From: Welwitschia mirabilis
Taxonomy: Eukaryota; Gnetophyta; Gnetopsida; Welwitschiales
Length of the DNA: 64,000 bases
Assembly (NCBI GenBank): GCA_051453625.1
Contig: JBOZIK010000001.1
Location: forward strand, 186,149,628-186,213,627
Reading direction: 5' to 3'
Part shown: piece after piece, positions 23,594 to 35,632 of the stretch
How positions within the stretch are numbered: position 1 is the stretch's first letter
Layout: each line of letters starts with the position of its first letter
Notes under the pieces: model-generated
Database searches by the model: none
What the model saw: the letters and a program-made list of their open reading frames with translations, nothing else
What the model was told of the DNA's origin: nothing
Position numbers and translations under genes: made by a program

Positions 23594-26500
23594 TGTAATA
23601 CCCTAATTTTTAATATTCTAATTAAGCATAATTTTTAAAACCTTGTTAATTAATATGTACAACGGAAGCTAAAATAAATTCCTACTTAGATCCCATTCAA
23701 ACATTATAAGATATAAAATAATTAAATAGCATAATCACTATTTAATTATAGATCCTTTTGGTTTTCAAACAATAATGATGTTAAAATTATTTTTATATTT
23801 ATTCTTAACTTTTGTTTTCACCATACAAAAATATCTTATGTCAAGTTAATGAGATGTTAACTTATTTTATCATATACATGAATAAATTTTAGGATAATGT
23901 CTAATCAACATAATAGGAGGATATAACTTCCATTAATAACATTCTAACTTGATATCTAATCATCCTCTAGATGTGAATTACTTCGACTTCAGGTTCTAGA
24001 CTATACGAACATAGCTGGGTTGAACTCTATAAGCTTAGACTTCACCTTGATATAATATAGGTAACAAGTGGTATGTGAGTGGATGCATGCTTACAAATGA
24101 TGTCTGATTTTTTAAAGCATCTCAAAATAGTGTTATATAATCCTTTGATATCAAAGGCCCGAGACATTAAGTCAAATTAAATTCATACATGGGTAAGACA
24201 AGAGAGTGATGATTAAATCTACTTCTACAAAGGTTTACAAATAAAAGTATAATGCAACCCACCTTGATGATGAAATCTAAGTATAGGGATGGATAATTAT
24301 TGAGATTATCTTGATTTAATTAAATAAATACATCATACAAGTATAAGCATATAATTATATAGATGTTTAGTGGATTTTTTACTTAGTAGAAATAATTCTA
24401 ATCATCAATGGATTTATTTTATGAAAATAATGAGATAAAGAAAAATAGAGTATATAAGCATCATTTTGATTCTTTTTCAAAAAATAAAAATAATAACTTT
24501 GCAAAGCATAATAGTAAAGATAAATGAAAGAAAAAATTCCTTGATTTTTTTAAATTATAATAATTCTTTTCAAACCAAGGCACATAAGTACATTCAACTT
24601 CTATTATAGAAAAATGCTTCATTTGTGAAACTGATCCAACTTTCTAAAACCCCTTTATAAATTCTAAGTATCGACATTGAAATAAAGTTAAGTAAAATAT
24701 ATATATTTTATCTAAAAAAAATGTTTATAAAGCTAATAGATTAGGCTATACATCTCTAGAATTATTAAGTAGACAAAACTAATGTTTATGTTTAAAATGT
24801 AAGAATAAGAACCTAAATATTAATAAAGAGTATATAAAAATAATTAAAAAACAAATTTCAGTTAACTAGAAATCATATAATTATTAAAAATTATTTACAA
24901 ACTTTATTAGCTTTTAAAATGCATTAAAACTAGAAATTAATTTTATTAAATTTAAATTAGTACAAGCATATTTTACAGGTTAAACTTTGACTATATGGAT
25001 TGCCTAAATTTTTGAGTTTCTAAAATAATACCTTACACTAAAATGGTTATAACTTTTAATCTATTGGGATTTTTTAAATAAATAGATACTTTTTGAAAAT
25101 TTTATTTAATTCTCTATAAGTTGGGCTACCTTAGTTTTATCCAGAACTATCTTTTAATTCTAAAAACTAAGACTTTTTGTTTATTATTTATAGCTTGTAA
25201 TTTATGAGTTGTTTTTATGGAATAAATTTTAAAAATTATTTTAGTCTCAAAAGAATCACTATCTAAAAGATTTCAAATTCTAGCATGATTTTAAATGTAC
25301 ATAAAATTTTTTAATAAAATTCATTTGGTACTAAATGTGTTATAGCTTTCTTTTATTATGCTTGAGTTTTGGAAAAAAGTAAACTTTAAATACATTAAAG
25401 ATGTGAGAACTCAAACTTATTAAAATTAATAAATTAACTAAACATTTATAATAAAACCAATACAAAAAATTTATAAAAATAAAGGATAAATAATATAAGC
25501 TTAACTTAAAATAATAATCAATACAATAAATACCAAGAGCCTAAGGATTTTTCAAGAAGGAGTGCCTAGCCTAGATTGATTTTGAGGATCAGAATCATTC
25601 AATCTAATAAGAAATCCAATGCCAATCTAATGAAAAAACAATCTAAAATGCATTTAAAAAAAAAAAGGTAATGCAAAAAAATATGGGTACCCAAAATTAT
25701 AGTGAAACTCCTAGTCACTTGGCCAAAATATCTATAGCTGACCTCTTTAACTAATCATGTAAAGAGATGTCTTAAATCTCTCCCTTATCTTACTATCAGT
25801 TAATGAAAGGGAAAATATCTATTAGTAGCTTCATCAACTAAGCATGTAAAGAGATCCTTAAAATCTCTCCTTCATCTTAATCTCAACTAATGGAAGGGAT
25901 AACATTAATATTACATTAATACTATAAGCATATGCATAGGCCTCATGTAACATATACTAGCATGGAGCTAAAATTTTAATTAAAGAAGAACCTATTTGGA
26001 GGGAAAAAGATTGATAATTCTTGAAAAAAAATTAATGAAGTTCTAAGCTCCAAGATCCTAACTCTAAGCTTTTAATCTTTAAGACTCAAGCTTTAAGCTT
26101 AAGATCTAAGCTCCAACTCCACATTTAAAGGATACAAGATTGAGAAGAAATTTTAATAGCATAAATTTATTTTAAGAATATTATATTGAGAAGAAAGGAT
26201 AGGGCTATATTTACAGCTAAATGGTGTATTGAAGGTTCTTGATTTAATTGGTTAAAAACCACCCACATCATTTTACCCATAAGGTAAAGAAATCTCTTTT
26301 ACTTGATAAGATTAATCAATAACAGATTGGATTGACTTATGTAAAAGTGATATGAGCATACAAATAATAAGTAACAAGATTAATCAATAACAAGTTGGAT
26401 GAACTTGTATAGAAGTAATATTAATATATGAATGGTAATTGATAAGATTCATTAATAAAATGTTATAATAGCTTCTGTAAGAAATAAAAGTAATGTATGA

Positions 26501-27459
26501 AGGAGAAAAGAGATCTTATTTATCACTCATGTACCTAATTAGGTTAAATAATTTTTTCACTTTAACTATTAAGATTATTTACATACATCATTTTCTCAGG
26601 CTAGTTTTCTTTTAATTCTTCATTGGCTTATAATCAATCCAAAATATATTTTAAATAATGTATAAAATGCAGTAAAAGAATAAATGAACCAATTTAAAAA
26701 TTGCCATGTGATACAATAAGAAAAATAATATTTTATGTATAAAGTAGTTTAAAAAATATCAATAAGGACAAAAGTTATAGCAGAATAAATTGTACTTATT
26801 TATTATTTTTGGTTTATGGATAAGAGTGCACATCCTTATTTACATGTTTACATTCTTAATGATTCATCACATCAACGACACAAGTAACCAGGAAAAAAAG
26901 TCATAATTGAATATAAAAAAATGTCAGAGTTGAATGTAAGAAATTATCATAGTTGAATCTAGCACTCTTACTTTTTACCTAGTTATTATTCTTTTAAGTT
27001 TACTAAGGAATTTTAGTTTTTTTTTTTTTTAAAGATTTGAGTAAAGCATATGAGTAAGATATTACATGCCATTTCTATAGACATTTTATTATTATTTTAC
27101 ACCTTCATGTGAATTTTTTTAATTTAACTATTTAACCATATAAATGACATGTCTTATCGTAAATAGGTTTATTTAGTATTAGAAGTTGGATACCTTTTGT
27201 TTATTAATTTTTAATTAAAATTATCATTATTATTATTATTTTAAAATAATAAAATTATCCAAAACTAAGATTAATTAATTAAGTGACCTTATGAATACCT
27301 CTGATTTAAAATATATAACTTTGATATAAGAAATATAAAACATTATTATTTGTACATTGATTCTCATATGCCGTAAATTAAGAAAAGAAGGATTTTCATT
27401 TGATATCAAAATGTATATTATGTTTACTAATTAAATATTATAAAATTTAAGATTTAACA
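23594..27459 (-). mobile_element. Solo LTR of the G1 family inside the G1 right LTR
   Basis: About 3.87 kb with both LTR ends: TGTAATACC at the left (as 21014) and ...GATTTAACA at the right (as ...GATATAATA at 28981). There is no internal region, primer site or polypurine tract. Host LTR sequence stops at ...ATACATATG and resumes with TGATGCAATA, so the target duplication may be ATATG/TGATG with two mismatches. It formed by insertion followed by LTR-LTR recombination. It carries two internal duplications not in the other copies: about 25738-25910 (two units around 'catgtaaagagat') and about 26300-26460 (units with 'gattaatcaataacaagttgg'). Confidence 0.75.
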
Positions 27460-28981
27460 CTGATGCAATACTTTATTATGCTACTAATTTTCTTAAAAAA
27501 GAGACAACATAAAAATAGAATAAATAGAGGAGACATAATTTACAAAGTAATGATTGGAGAATAGCACTTAATAGAGCTTGATGAAGATTTGATAGAGTTC
27601 TAAGCTCTAAGATCATTATCTCTAAGGCTTAACCTTTGACATCCAAGATTCATACTCAAAAGTAAGAGGATGAAAACAGAAGAGAAGAATATAAAATAAT
27701 GAGAAGGAAATTTAATAGCATGCACTTGTATAAAGATGAAAAATTAATTTTCAAGAGAGACAAGAGCTCTATTTATAGATAAATGATATATTTCTTGATT
27801 TAATTTATCCAAGATCATAAATGTCATTTTATCCATAAGGTAATATGATCACATTAAATTGGATAAGATTAATCACATTGAATTAGATAATATTAGTCAT
27901 TAACAAGTTGGTTAAGATTGAGTGGTAAGTAACATTAATGTATGCATGATATAAAAACATCATCTTTGTGACTTATGCACCTATCTAGAATGAGTAATTA
28001 TTATGCTTTAATTAGTAAAGCTAATTACATACATCATTTCTTCATGCTAGCTTCTTCTAAATCCTTCACAGACTTATAACCATATTTAATCAATTCAAAA
28101 GATGCATCAAATAATGTGTAATATGTCTTGAAAGAATAAGGATTATCCTATGCACCATTTTAAAAACTGCAATATGTCATGATAAGATAAAATTTTCAAA
28201 TTCCAATAAACAAGAAACTACATATTTTATAAATCAAGTAATTTTACAAATATCAAGAAGGATAAAAATCATGATAGAGTAAAATCTACTTTTTCATCCT
28301 TCTTGATTTATGGTTAAGAATGCATGTACTTATTTACATGCTTATTTATTTTAAGATCCATCAATTTTATCAACAAAAAACTAAAGAAAAAAGCTTTCAT
28401 AATACAATGTAGTACACTCAATTTTTTATTCACTTCTTTTTCTAACTACATTAATTATTTATCTTTTCTAAGTAATTTTATATTTTTAACTTAAAAAAGA
28501 CACATGAATAACTAAGTAACACAAAGATTGGATATGCCATTTATGTAAAGACTTTATTACAATTTATACCTTCCTATAAAAATTTCTATAATTTTACTAT
28601 GTAAATTGGATGAATTTACATAAATGAAATTATTTAATTTTAAGATTTGAGTACCTTATGTTTATTTTTAATGAAAAATAGGTTTTTTAATAAAATAATT
28701 ATCAAAATATTAAAAGTATGAAAAATTAACCAAAAGTTTAGATTAATTACTTTAAATATTATACAAGTATTCATAATTCAAAATTAAGCATAATGTATAT
28801 ATTTAACGTATAAAAAATAAAATACATTATTGATTATAAAACCAAATATTAGTTTCCATAGACTTACAATTAGAGAAGGATTGCTAGCTAACACTTTAAT
28901 GTGAAAAAGTATCATATAACTAAAAGACTAATATATTAAATATTTAAGTAATTAAAAGTTTACAAAATATGGGATATAATA
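27460..28981 (-). repeat. G1 5' LTR (right), second part
   Basis: Matches the left LTR from about 4795 to 6350, including 'gctactaattttctta', 'ctatttatagataaatga' and 'tatccataaggtaatatgat'. It ends at 28981 and is followed by TSD AAGAT. Confidence 0.8.
27767..27778 (-). promoter_or_regulatory. LTR core promoter, TATA box of G1 right LTR
   Basis: The minus strand reads CTATAAATAGAG. This is the 5' LTR, so it would be the promoter driving G1 itself. Confidence 0.55.
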
Positions 28982-28986
28982 AAGAT
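28982..28986. repeat. G1 target site duplication AAGAT
   Basis: Identical to 2123-2127. Together they prove the outer limits of G1 independently of the LTR alignment. Confidence 0.85.
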
Positions 28987-29690
28987 GCAAATATGTATGG
29001 GCTTTAGTATCTTAGGTATGAATTATAAATGAGACATAAAAATTTGATGGCTAATGCCTAGGCCAATAAAAGCCATTTATGTGTTTTCTATCTAGATAAG
29101 TAAACTAGTGACCCTGAAAATTCAATTAAAATTTTTCATGAATTAACTTCTTTAAATAAAAGGTATTCTTTGTATTCTTTCCTTTAAATTTTCCATGTTT
29201 CTAAAGTTACAATTATATATCAACTCCGTTAGCCTAAAAAATAAAAACTATAAATTATAATTTTTTTAAAGAAAAAAGGTCATGTAACTATTATTTAACG
29301 TCAAAAACTATACGAACAAAGATTGTTAGAATAACTATTAAACCTAACAACTAGGTAAAAATCCTCCCACAATTCTATAAAAGAAAATACGAAAGATGTA
29401 ACTATTCATTTATAGGGACAAAGTCCTGCATGCCAAATATCCAAATAAAATAGGAAATCTAGGTTAAATCTAGATATAAAATAGACTATAGAAAGCTAAT
29501 TAAAAAAAAAACCTAAAATAGAAGAAGAACTGCAAGAATTAAGATGGTAGAAGAGCATCAAATGATTAATTAATTAATATATTTGCCTGACATACTTACT
29601 ACCTATCTAATCAAAGAACTTGTTAGTGTAAGCCCTTCATGTGTCATTGTTTATTAGCATATCTTTTGCATTATTTATTTTAACCTTTTT
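28987..29690. repeat. Repeat R0, copy 2, right part, then unrecognised AT-rich DNA
   Basis: 28990-29260 matches about 490-760 of copy 1. From about 29260 to 29690 nothing is recognised. A T-run at about 29688-29699 might be the complement of a poly-A tail of the minus-strand LINE to the right. Confidence 0.4.
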
Positions 29691-29699
29691 TTTTTTTTG

Positions 29700-31500
29700 C
29701 CTCCACTACTAAATGTTTATTCTTCTTTGGGTATCATTTGAGAGCAAGCTTTTGGTGATTAAAAATAATTTTCTATCTTGATGTTCTTGGGTTTATGCCT
29801 AAAATTTCAATGCAATATTCCTAGTTAGTGAATTATACTCTAATGTTATGCTCCACTTTTTTAGCTCCACTTCCTAGGTTCTCCTTCTTATAGTCAACAT
29901 CATCATCTTTCCATAATGAGTCTAAGTCTTCATCCTATATAAATTCTTGCTCATCTTATACTTATTAATTTTTATCTTTCCTATAATGCTATTTATTTTA
30001 CTAAGAGTTTGGCTTAGCCTTATCTTCATCATGACTTAAAATAATTGCCTTTAGTTTGAAAGTGGACTCGTATTTTGCTTTCTTTTCTTTGCTTTTTGAA
30101 ATTGGTCAAGTCTAGACTAATGTTTTCATTAACCTTTTCTTTAGGATCTATTATTTCTTCTTTTTTACATACATTAATATTGTCCTACTTTTCTAGGGAT
30201 GGACTATTTTTCTATTTAGCATTATAGGGATTATTGGTCTTCCCCTATTTCCTTTCTTCATGGCACTTTGCCACATCTATTTGAGATATGCTTATTTTCT
30301 CTTTATGAATTCTTTTAGCCTACAAATAAGACTTGAGTATTTTTCACTAATATTTCCTTTTAATTTCTTAGTGGAAAAAAGAGGGAGATTGAGTTGTCTT
30401 TCTTCCCTTAAGGTAACAAGAAAGCTAAAGTGGAGTCCTTTAAGTTTAAAGTAGTTTCCATCCTAGAAAATAAAATGTTAATGAATTTTATTATTAGAGC
30501 TAAAATTTGTTCTAATTTATCTTTATGAATGTGACCTTTTGCATTTTTGAATACTTGCATTCAAAAGTTTGATTCACATCTAAATGGTCATACAAAAATG
30601 GTAGTACTTACTTGCCCTATTTCCTAAGACCCGTGGCTCATGTAATTAAATTCAAAATCATGAAAATTCTTCTTCTTCCCACATGAGCTTTTATTTACCA
30701 TCACTTTTATTGAATTAAAGTTTAGATTATCCTTTAACTTGACTAGCAACTCCCATTCCATCTACTAAATTATATGCTAGAGGTCCTCATTATTTCTATA
30801 TTTGATAAAATCTACTTATTTGTGATAGAGATGTTTTTTCATTTTCTTTATTACCTAACAAGCTTTAATATTTTTCAAAATGAGAGAAAAGTTACTTGTA
30901 TGTTTAGATTTATCTTAAAAGAACGTGACTATTTTATTTCCCTTCAAATAATCCAAATCAATACTTTGTAACCTCTATTAGTATTGAGGAGAATGCTTTC
31001 CCAAGTGGCCCTTTAATACATTGTGCTTTACATCTTAGCTATAATGAGTAGTTACAAAATAGGTGTTGCACCTTTTTCACCTCTTAACATGCCTAGAATT
31101 CCTCCAAGACTCTTACTCCAACTCACCTTAATCTTACTCCTGTCAGTACCCTATTCTTCCTAATAACCCATTTAAGGACTACAGGCATACTTGCTGCTCA
31201 TTTTTTCAAGTGTCTACGATGCCTTTATTATGGTCATAATTCTTTATGAGAATCACTTCTATAGATATCCTCTCGATGTTAATAAACCAGATGTTATTTT
31301 TATTATGCATCAAAATTAATTCTTGGAATGTTTTTTAAGAGTTGTAATCACTTATTTTATTTTTTTATCTCTTTTTGATAGTTTCTTGAAATATTCCAAT
31401 AACATCTAAGCTTATTCCTTACTAAAACTTATAGATTCTCTCTCATCCTCCCCAGGCCCTAGAGGTCCAAAAGACTCTAACCATCAATGAAATTATAATT
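29700..31500. other. Unresolved region beside the LINE
   Basis: Several plus-strand frames of 60-65 codons (30260-30454, 30774-30971) have no recognisable domain. At about 31206-31250 the plus strand reads C-L-R-C-L-Y-Y-G-H-N-S-L, which could be the start of a zinc knuckle from a LINE ORF1 or a gag. The last Cys is missing. It might be the 3' part of the minus-strand LINE or a separate decayed plus-strand element. Confidence 0.3.
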
Positions 31501-31699
31501 TTAAAAGCATATGTTTCCTTTTTTGATGGATTAGGTAGAAATTTTTTTTCAAATTTTCCCTTCCTTTGCATTGAAATTTTCTGAAAGGGGAATCCCCTAC
31601 CTTCGCTTCTAATTCTTATATTTGCTCTTTAGCTACTTTTTCTATGGCACAGATTCCCTTACTTTTAGATTAATAATAATCTTAACCATAGCTAACAAA

Positions 31700-32590
31700 T
31701 GTTGTCTCTTATGTTTTGAATCCTCCATCCCCTTAATTCCACTAGCTTAGATATTTCTTTCCATGCTACTACATGGAATATCTTTCCTTCTCTTCCTTTG
31801 GTGAAAATAAAGTTTCTAAACAAATGGTTCCGTAAGTTTTTTACCTTCTCATGCATTATACTTCATAATAATAGATAAAAGGATATTTACATTGATGATT
31901 CTACCTTTGCTGAGAGGAAAATTGTACTTCAGGAATTCCATCTCCTCTCTACTATTAACAACAAATATTTTCAAGGTATCACTTTTCTTTAAATAAATAT
32001 GGAAACCTCCAAATATATGCCATTTTCCTTCCTCTAGAAATTTCAAGGATTCTTTTAATACTTTTTTGCATTTTTGACTAATTGTTAAAGAAATAGATTC
32101 TAATTTTTGCCAACTTATTACAAGCCCTAATTCATTAGTAAACTTTACTACCTCTTGCTTAATAGTCTTGATTTGTTAGATATCTATCTATAAGAGAATG
32201 ACTAAATCATCTACAAAGTGATTGACTATAATGCTTAAGATATGAATCATTAATTCAACTTCCTCCTCCTATTGAATATAGTTCTGTAGCACATTTAGAA
32301 TAATGATGAATAGTTAGAGAGAAAGGGGATCCCCCTGCCATAGTTTTCTTCTAGAGCTAAAATATCCTTGAATTTCTTGATTAATTTTCAATGTAAATTT
32401 CATTAACTTTTGCATTTATAGCAACAAACTAATAAGTTTTAGAGGAAAGACCTTTATCCTTAATACATGTTTTAAAAAAAAAATTAAGAGACAATATCAT
32501 ATGCCTTTCTAATGTCTAGCTTCAGAGAAAACACCATTTTACCATTTTTCTTGATAGAGTGAAATATGTCATGATTAAAAATAATCTATT
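31700..32590 (-). pseudogene. L1-type LINE ORF2: reverse transcriptase C-terminal half
   Basis: On the minus strand, from about 32570 down, I read NHDIFHSIKKNGKMVFSL and KLDIRKAYDIVS (usual KLDL.KAYDRV.W). Next come Q-G-D-P-L-S at about 32322-32340 (with a frame change nearby) and FVDD at 32206-32217 (the catalytic [FY]xDD). Then FLKYNFPLSKGR (usual KYLGVPLSKGR) lies near 31900, and FHVVAWKEISK (usual IHWV.W..IC.PK) at about 31750. This order is that of plant L1 elements. Stops and frameshifts make it non-functional. Confidence 0.8.
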
Positions 32591-32599
32591 TTAAAAATT

Positions 32600-32925
32600 T
32601 CATCCTTTATATAATCAATAGAGTGGGAAGGGAAGTAGAGTAGTAAATCTAGAATTTGTTCTTTAAGGTATACAACAACAAATAGAGGGATGGTCTCACC
32701 TCTGGCATGTCTTCCATATGCTAGAGCATTACCTCTTTCATGGATTCTCCATGTAAGTACTTTCTTGGAGGTCTTCTAGAGGATACTTTTAGTTTTTCAG
32801 ATTTTTACCCTTGGTGTAGCACATCTTCAATGCACTTTTAGAAGAATCATAAGAGGAATCATCGGGTATCAAATCTTGTAGATTCAATGATGGGAAGCAA
32901 ACCTATACTTTTTCTTAACTTACAT
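32600..32925. other. Part of the sequence inserted in the LINE, unrecognised
   Basis: This lies between the RT half at its left and the DUF4283-like block at its right. No motif could be supported. Confidence 0.35.
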
Positions 32926-32929
32926 TTTT

Positions 32930-33440
32930 ATTTAAGTATGAAGGAGATATCATCTGTGAAAAGATGCTCATAAACTACTTTAAGCATTTGGAGGCTCAAT
33001 TTAAAACTAGTCGCATTGGTAAATTTCAATCCTCAAGAGGGCTTACTTCATTAAGAAAGTGAATCTATGATGTGATCAGAAGTTTCTTATAAGTTGCAAG
33101 CTAATCCCTTTTAGAGATGGATTATTACATTTTATTTTTGAGTCTGAAGAAGGAATGAATAAGGTTTTAGTAAAGGACCCTATCTTTTTGGTCATAGAGG
33201 TTTAGTCCTAATCAAATAATCCACTTTCATTCATGATAAATCCATCATTTTTGAAAAGATTATAGTTTGGATTTATGTTTCAAATCCTAACTTAGAAATA
33301 TAACACTCAGATTTCTTTAAGTAACTTAGTGATATGTTAGGAGAGTTTGTTAAACTTGATAAGACTATAAATTTAATGGTAAAAATGGCACTGACTAGTG
33401 TATGTGTTTACATAGAATTAGATAGCTTCAAAGCAAGCAT
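32930..33440 (+). pseudogene. LINE ORF1-like (DUF4283-type) fragment, plus strand
   Basis: In the plus strand the order resembles the DUF4283 region of plant LINE ORF1/gag-like proteins: a first block around 32990-33060 with LKLVAL and GKF, a middle block with IITFYF near 33120, then IWVYVSNPNLEIYHSDF (usual VWVR.PGLPLEYW), VKLDKTINLMVKMALTSVCV and YIELD (usual .K.D..T......ARVCVEID) at about 33265-33420. Stops are present. An A-rich stretch follows at once, as if the copy ended in, or was followed by, a poly-A-type tail. Confidence 0.6.
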
Positions 33441-33690
33441 ATAAAAAAATATTAAAAAAAAAGAATAAAAAGAAGAAGAAAAGTGTTTAAAAAAAAGAAA
33501 AAAAAACAAAAAAGAAAAAAAGAAAAAAAAACTTGAATATAATGCAGAGGGAATCAGTTTTTAACCTAGAAATTGAAAATATATTATTATAATATTCAAA
33601 ATATGGTAAAATGAATATACGATGAAGAAATGTAAGAAAAATAAAAAAGTGAAAAAAAAAACTAAAATAAAAAAGTAAAAAAAAACTAGT
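33437..33690 (+). repeat. A-rich low-complexity stretch
   Basis: Runs of AAAAAAGAAAAA and AAGAAGAAGAAAAG with a short interruption. It may be an expanded poly-A tail of the plus-strand fragment at its left. Confidence 0.65.
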
Positions 33691-34340
33691 CAGAAGTCAA
33701 GAGAAGGATCACAAAAAGAAGCTAGCTTTAGTTCCAAATGATGACATAATCTCTCTAGCAAATAAATATGATATTCTATCAAATGAAGAACCAAAATAGA
33801 TGTAGAAAAATAAAGAAAAAATAAATGAAAAATTGCCAAGTAGGGAAAGCAATACATAGAGCACATCTACAACACACCAGTTTACTCTTCTAATTTAGAG
33901 CAACCATAAAAAATGAAAATGGGATAGAAGGAAGGAGATAATAATAACTGTGTAGAGAAGCATATTTTAGATGCACCACTAGCTAGTAAAACTTAAAAAA
34001 CTAGATAGACAGACAAAAAATTAGAATGAATATTAAAAAATGTAAAATTAAAAAGGAGATAAAGGAGGACATTTGAAATGGTAAATAATCTCAACTCTCC
34101 TTCTAATGAATTTTTTAAAATTGTAAAGACCTTGGGATTAGGTAGAAAATTTCTCACCTTTGAAGTCTTCTAAATATCATTTTGTTATAAACCCATTAGG
34201 GTATGCTGCTTTAAAGCCTATTTCTGAGTGGAGTTGAAAATGAGGTTAACTAAATTAGATGACAATGTTTGGAGCTTTGATTATCAACTAGATTTCTACC
34301 ATGCTTGGAAAAGATAGTTTTCAAGATATGTTTTTTTTCC
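33691..34340. other. Unrecognised sequence, right part of the LINE interruption
   Basis: No supportable coding signal. The LINE reading resumes at about 34350. Confidence 0.35.
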
Positions 34341-34349
34341 GATTATCTT

Positions 34350-35400
34350 ATTTTATAACATAATATACATTTACTATTTCTCAAAAAATATAATCTAGTC
34401 TAGGATGCTCTACTTTGAAATGAAGGCTGCTTAATTCCACCACATGACTCTTTCTAGGTGCGAATGAATTATAAGTATTAGAATCTTTGAAAATAATCTA
34501 TAAATTACATTACAAACTTTTATCAGTCTATAATCATTAATGTCTCTAGGTTTAGCCTTTTAGGAATCATGACAATATGGATATTATTCCAGATGTAAGG
34601 AACAGACCTACTTCACATCACATAATTAAAATCTTTTGTGATTTATTGACCTATATATTCCTAGAATTTTCAAAAAAATTCCATAGTCCACTTGTTTAGG
34701 CCTAGAATTTTATTTAGCCTTATTCCTTGAGAGTTCTCCAAATTTTATCCTCGTCCACTTCCCAAGGGAGACCCTCGCATGCTATAGGCCATAACATTAG
34801 ATGTTCTTATACTATGGACTCTTTTTAAAGCTCCTTTAGGCTATCCAAAAATGCTTTAGGAACTTAATCTTCCTTAAAGAATTTATCCTTTCATTGAATT
34901 AATTTTATAATATTAACTATTTTTTTCATATTAATAATATTAAATAAATATTTTTGTGCTTGTCTTCATGTTTTATCTAGTTCATATGCATGTTCTGGTA
35001 AAAATATTTATCCTCTTATTTTTATAAGTGATGAAGATCCTAAAGCTTTTTCCATTCTTCTGTTGTCGATCTTCTTCTTATTATTGTTTCCATTGAATTA
35101 GCCAAATTTCCTCTTTGAGCCCATTTTTTTTACCTTCTAAATTTCTTACCCATGTTTTTCTTAATACCTTGATCTACTTCTTTATCATTTGTAAGTTATA
35201 CTATAGATATTCAATTAGGTTAATCTCTAAATTCTCCTAGATTCTTTGGATGAACTACTCTATCATTTTTTCTCTAGCCACATGTTCTTAAATGTAAATT
35301 GAGTCTTTCTTCCTCTATTTCTATCCTAAAGAAGGATGATGGATTTGTAGTTTGAACATCACCTTCCTTCGTCAATTAGGATCCAATTCTTATCTTTCAA
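34350..35400 (-). pseudogene. L1-type LINE ORF2: linker and reverse transcriptase N-terminal half
   Basis: On the minus strand near 34540-34480 I read NDYRLIKVCNVIYRLFSKIL (usual DYRPISLCN..YKI.SK.L), followed by AAFISK (usual SAFV.GR). This is the start of the LINE reverse transcriptase. Upstream, at about 35300-35280, FKNMWLEKK resembles the F.NMWL.E block of the linker between endonuclease and RT. Reading is lost at about 34350 and picked up at about 32590, where KNGKMVFSL continues the same domain. The endonuclease domain itself was not found. Confidence 0.75.
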
Positions 35401-35568
35401 TAGAGTTGTTATAATTAGGCTCTATCAATTCTTCATAATATCATTATTTGTTGTTTTATAATAACCAAATTTAAACTAAGTTAGAAAATTAATTATCATT
35501 CTATTCACTAGAATAGCTGGGGTAGTTTTCAAAAGTTGCATATACTTTTACTTAAGTAAAAAGTTACA

Positions 35569-35632
35569 AACAGAAAAAAAAAAAAAAAAGAGAGAGAAAG
35601 AAAAGAAAAGGAAAAAGGAGAGGGATGAGAGA
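35569..35632 (+). repeat. Purine tract
   Basis: About 60 bases of almost pure A and G directly before the start of repeat X at 35633. It could serve as a polypurine tract if X is a 3' LTR of something to its left, or it may be a simple repeat. Confidence 0.6.

Larger units (their letters stand above)
2128..28981 (-). mobile_element. G1: Ty3/gypsy LTR retrotransposon (Del/Tekay-like), heavily nested
   Basis: The boundaries come from a perfect 5-bp target duplication AAGAT (2123-2127 and 28982-28986), LTRs of about 4.2 kb on both sides, a primer-binding site beside the right LTR and a polypurine tract beside the left LTR. The element reads on the minus strand, so its 5' LTR is on the right. 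Internal order on the minus strand is tandem repeat, gag, protease, reverse transcriptase/RNase H, integrase, polypurine tract, as in Ty3/gypsy elements. Removing nested C2 and the solo LTR leaves about 13.6 kb, a size expected for Del-type elements with long LTRs. All coding parts are broken. A chromodomain, expected in Del/Tekay, was not identified, so the lineage is inferred from LTR length, LTR start and the AAGTGGGGGAG-type polypurine tract. Confidence 0.85.

Noticed and set aside
2128-28981. Centromeric satellite or tandem array, considered because three related 4-kb blocks lie in one 27-kb stretch
   Set aside because: The blocks are explained by two LTRs and one solo LTR with a verified TSD. 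There is no satellite periodicity.
31849-32046. A DUF4283 (LINE ORF1) match for the minus-strand frame, considered because of the EEGKWH-like block
   Set aside because: Its end (FLKYNFPLSKGR) and its place directly after FVDD fit the reverse transcriptase C-terminal region better, and ORF1 should not lie downstream of RT.
33437-33690. Lys-rich coding region
   Set aside because: Pure low-complexity A/G sequence. Any reading gives poly-Lys/Arg/Glu and it follows the end of a LINE-type fragment.
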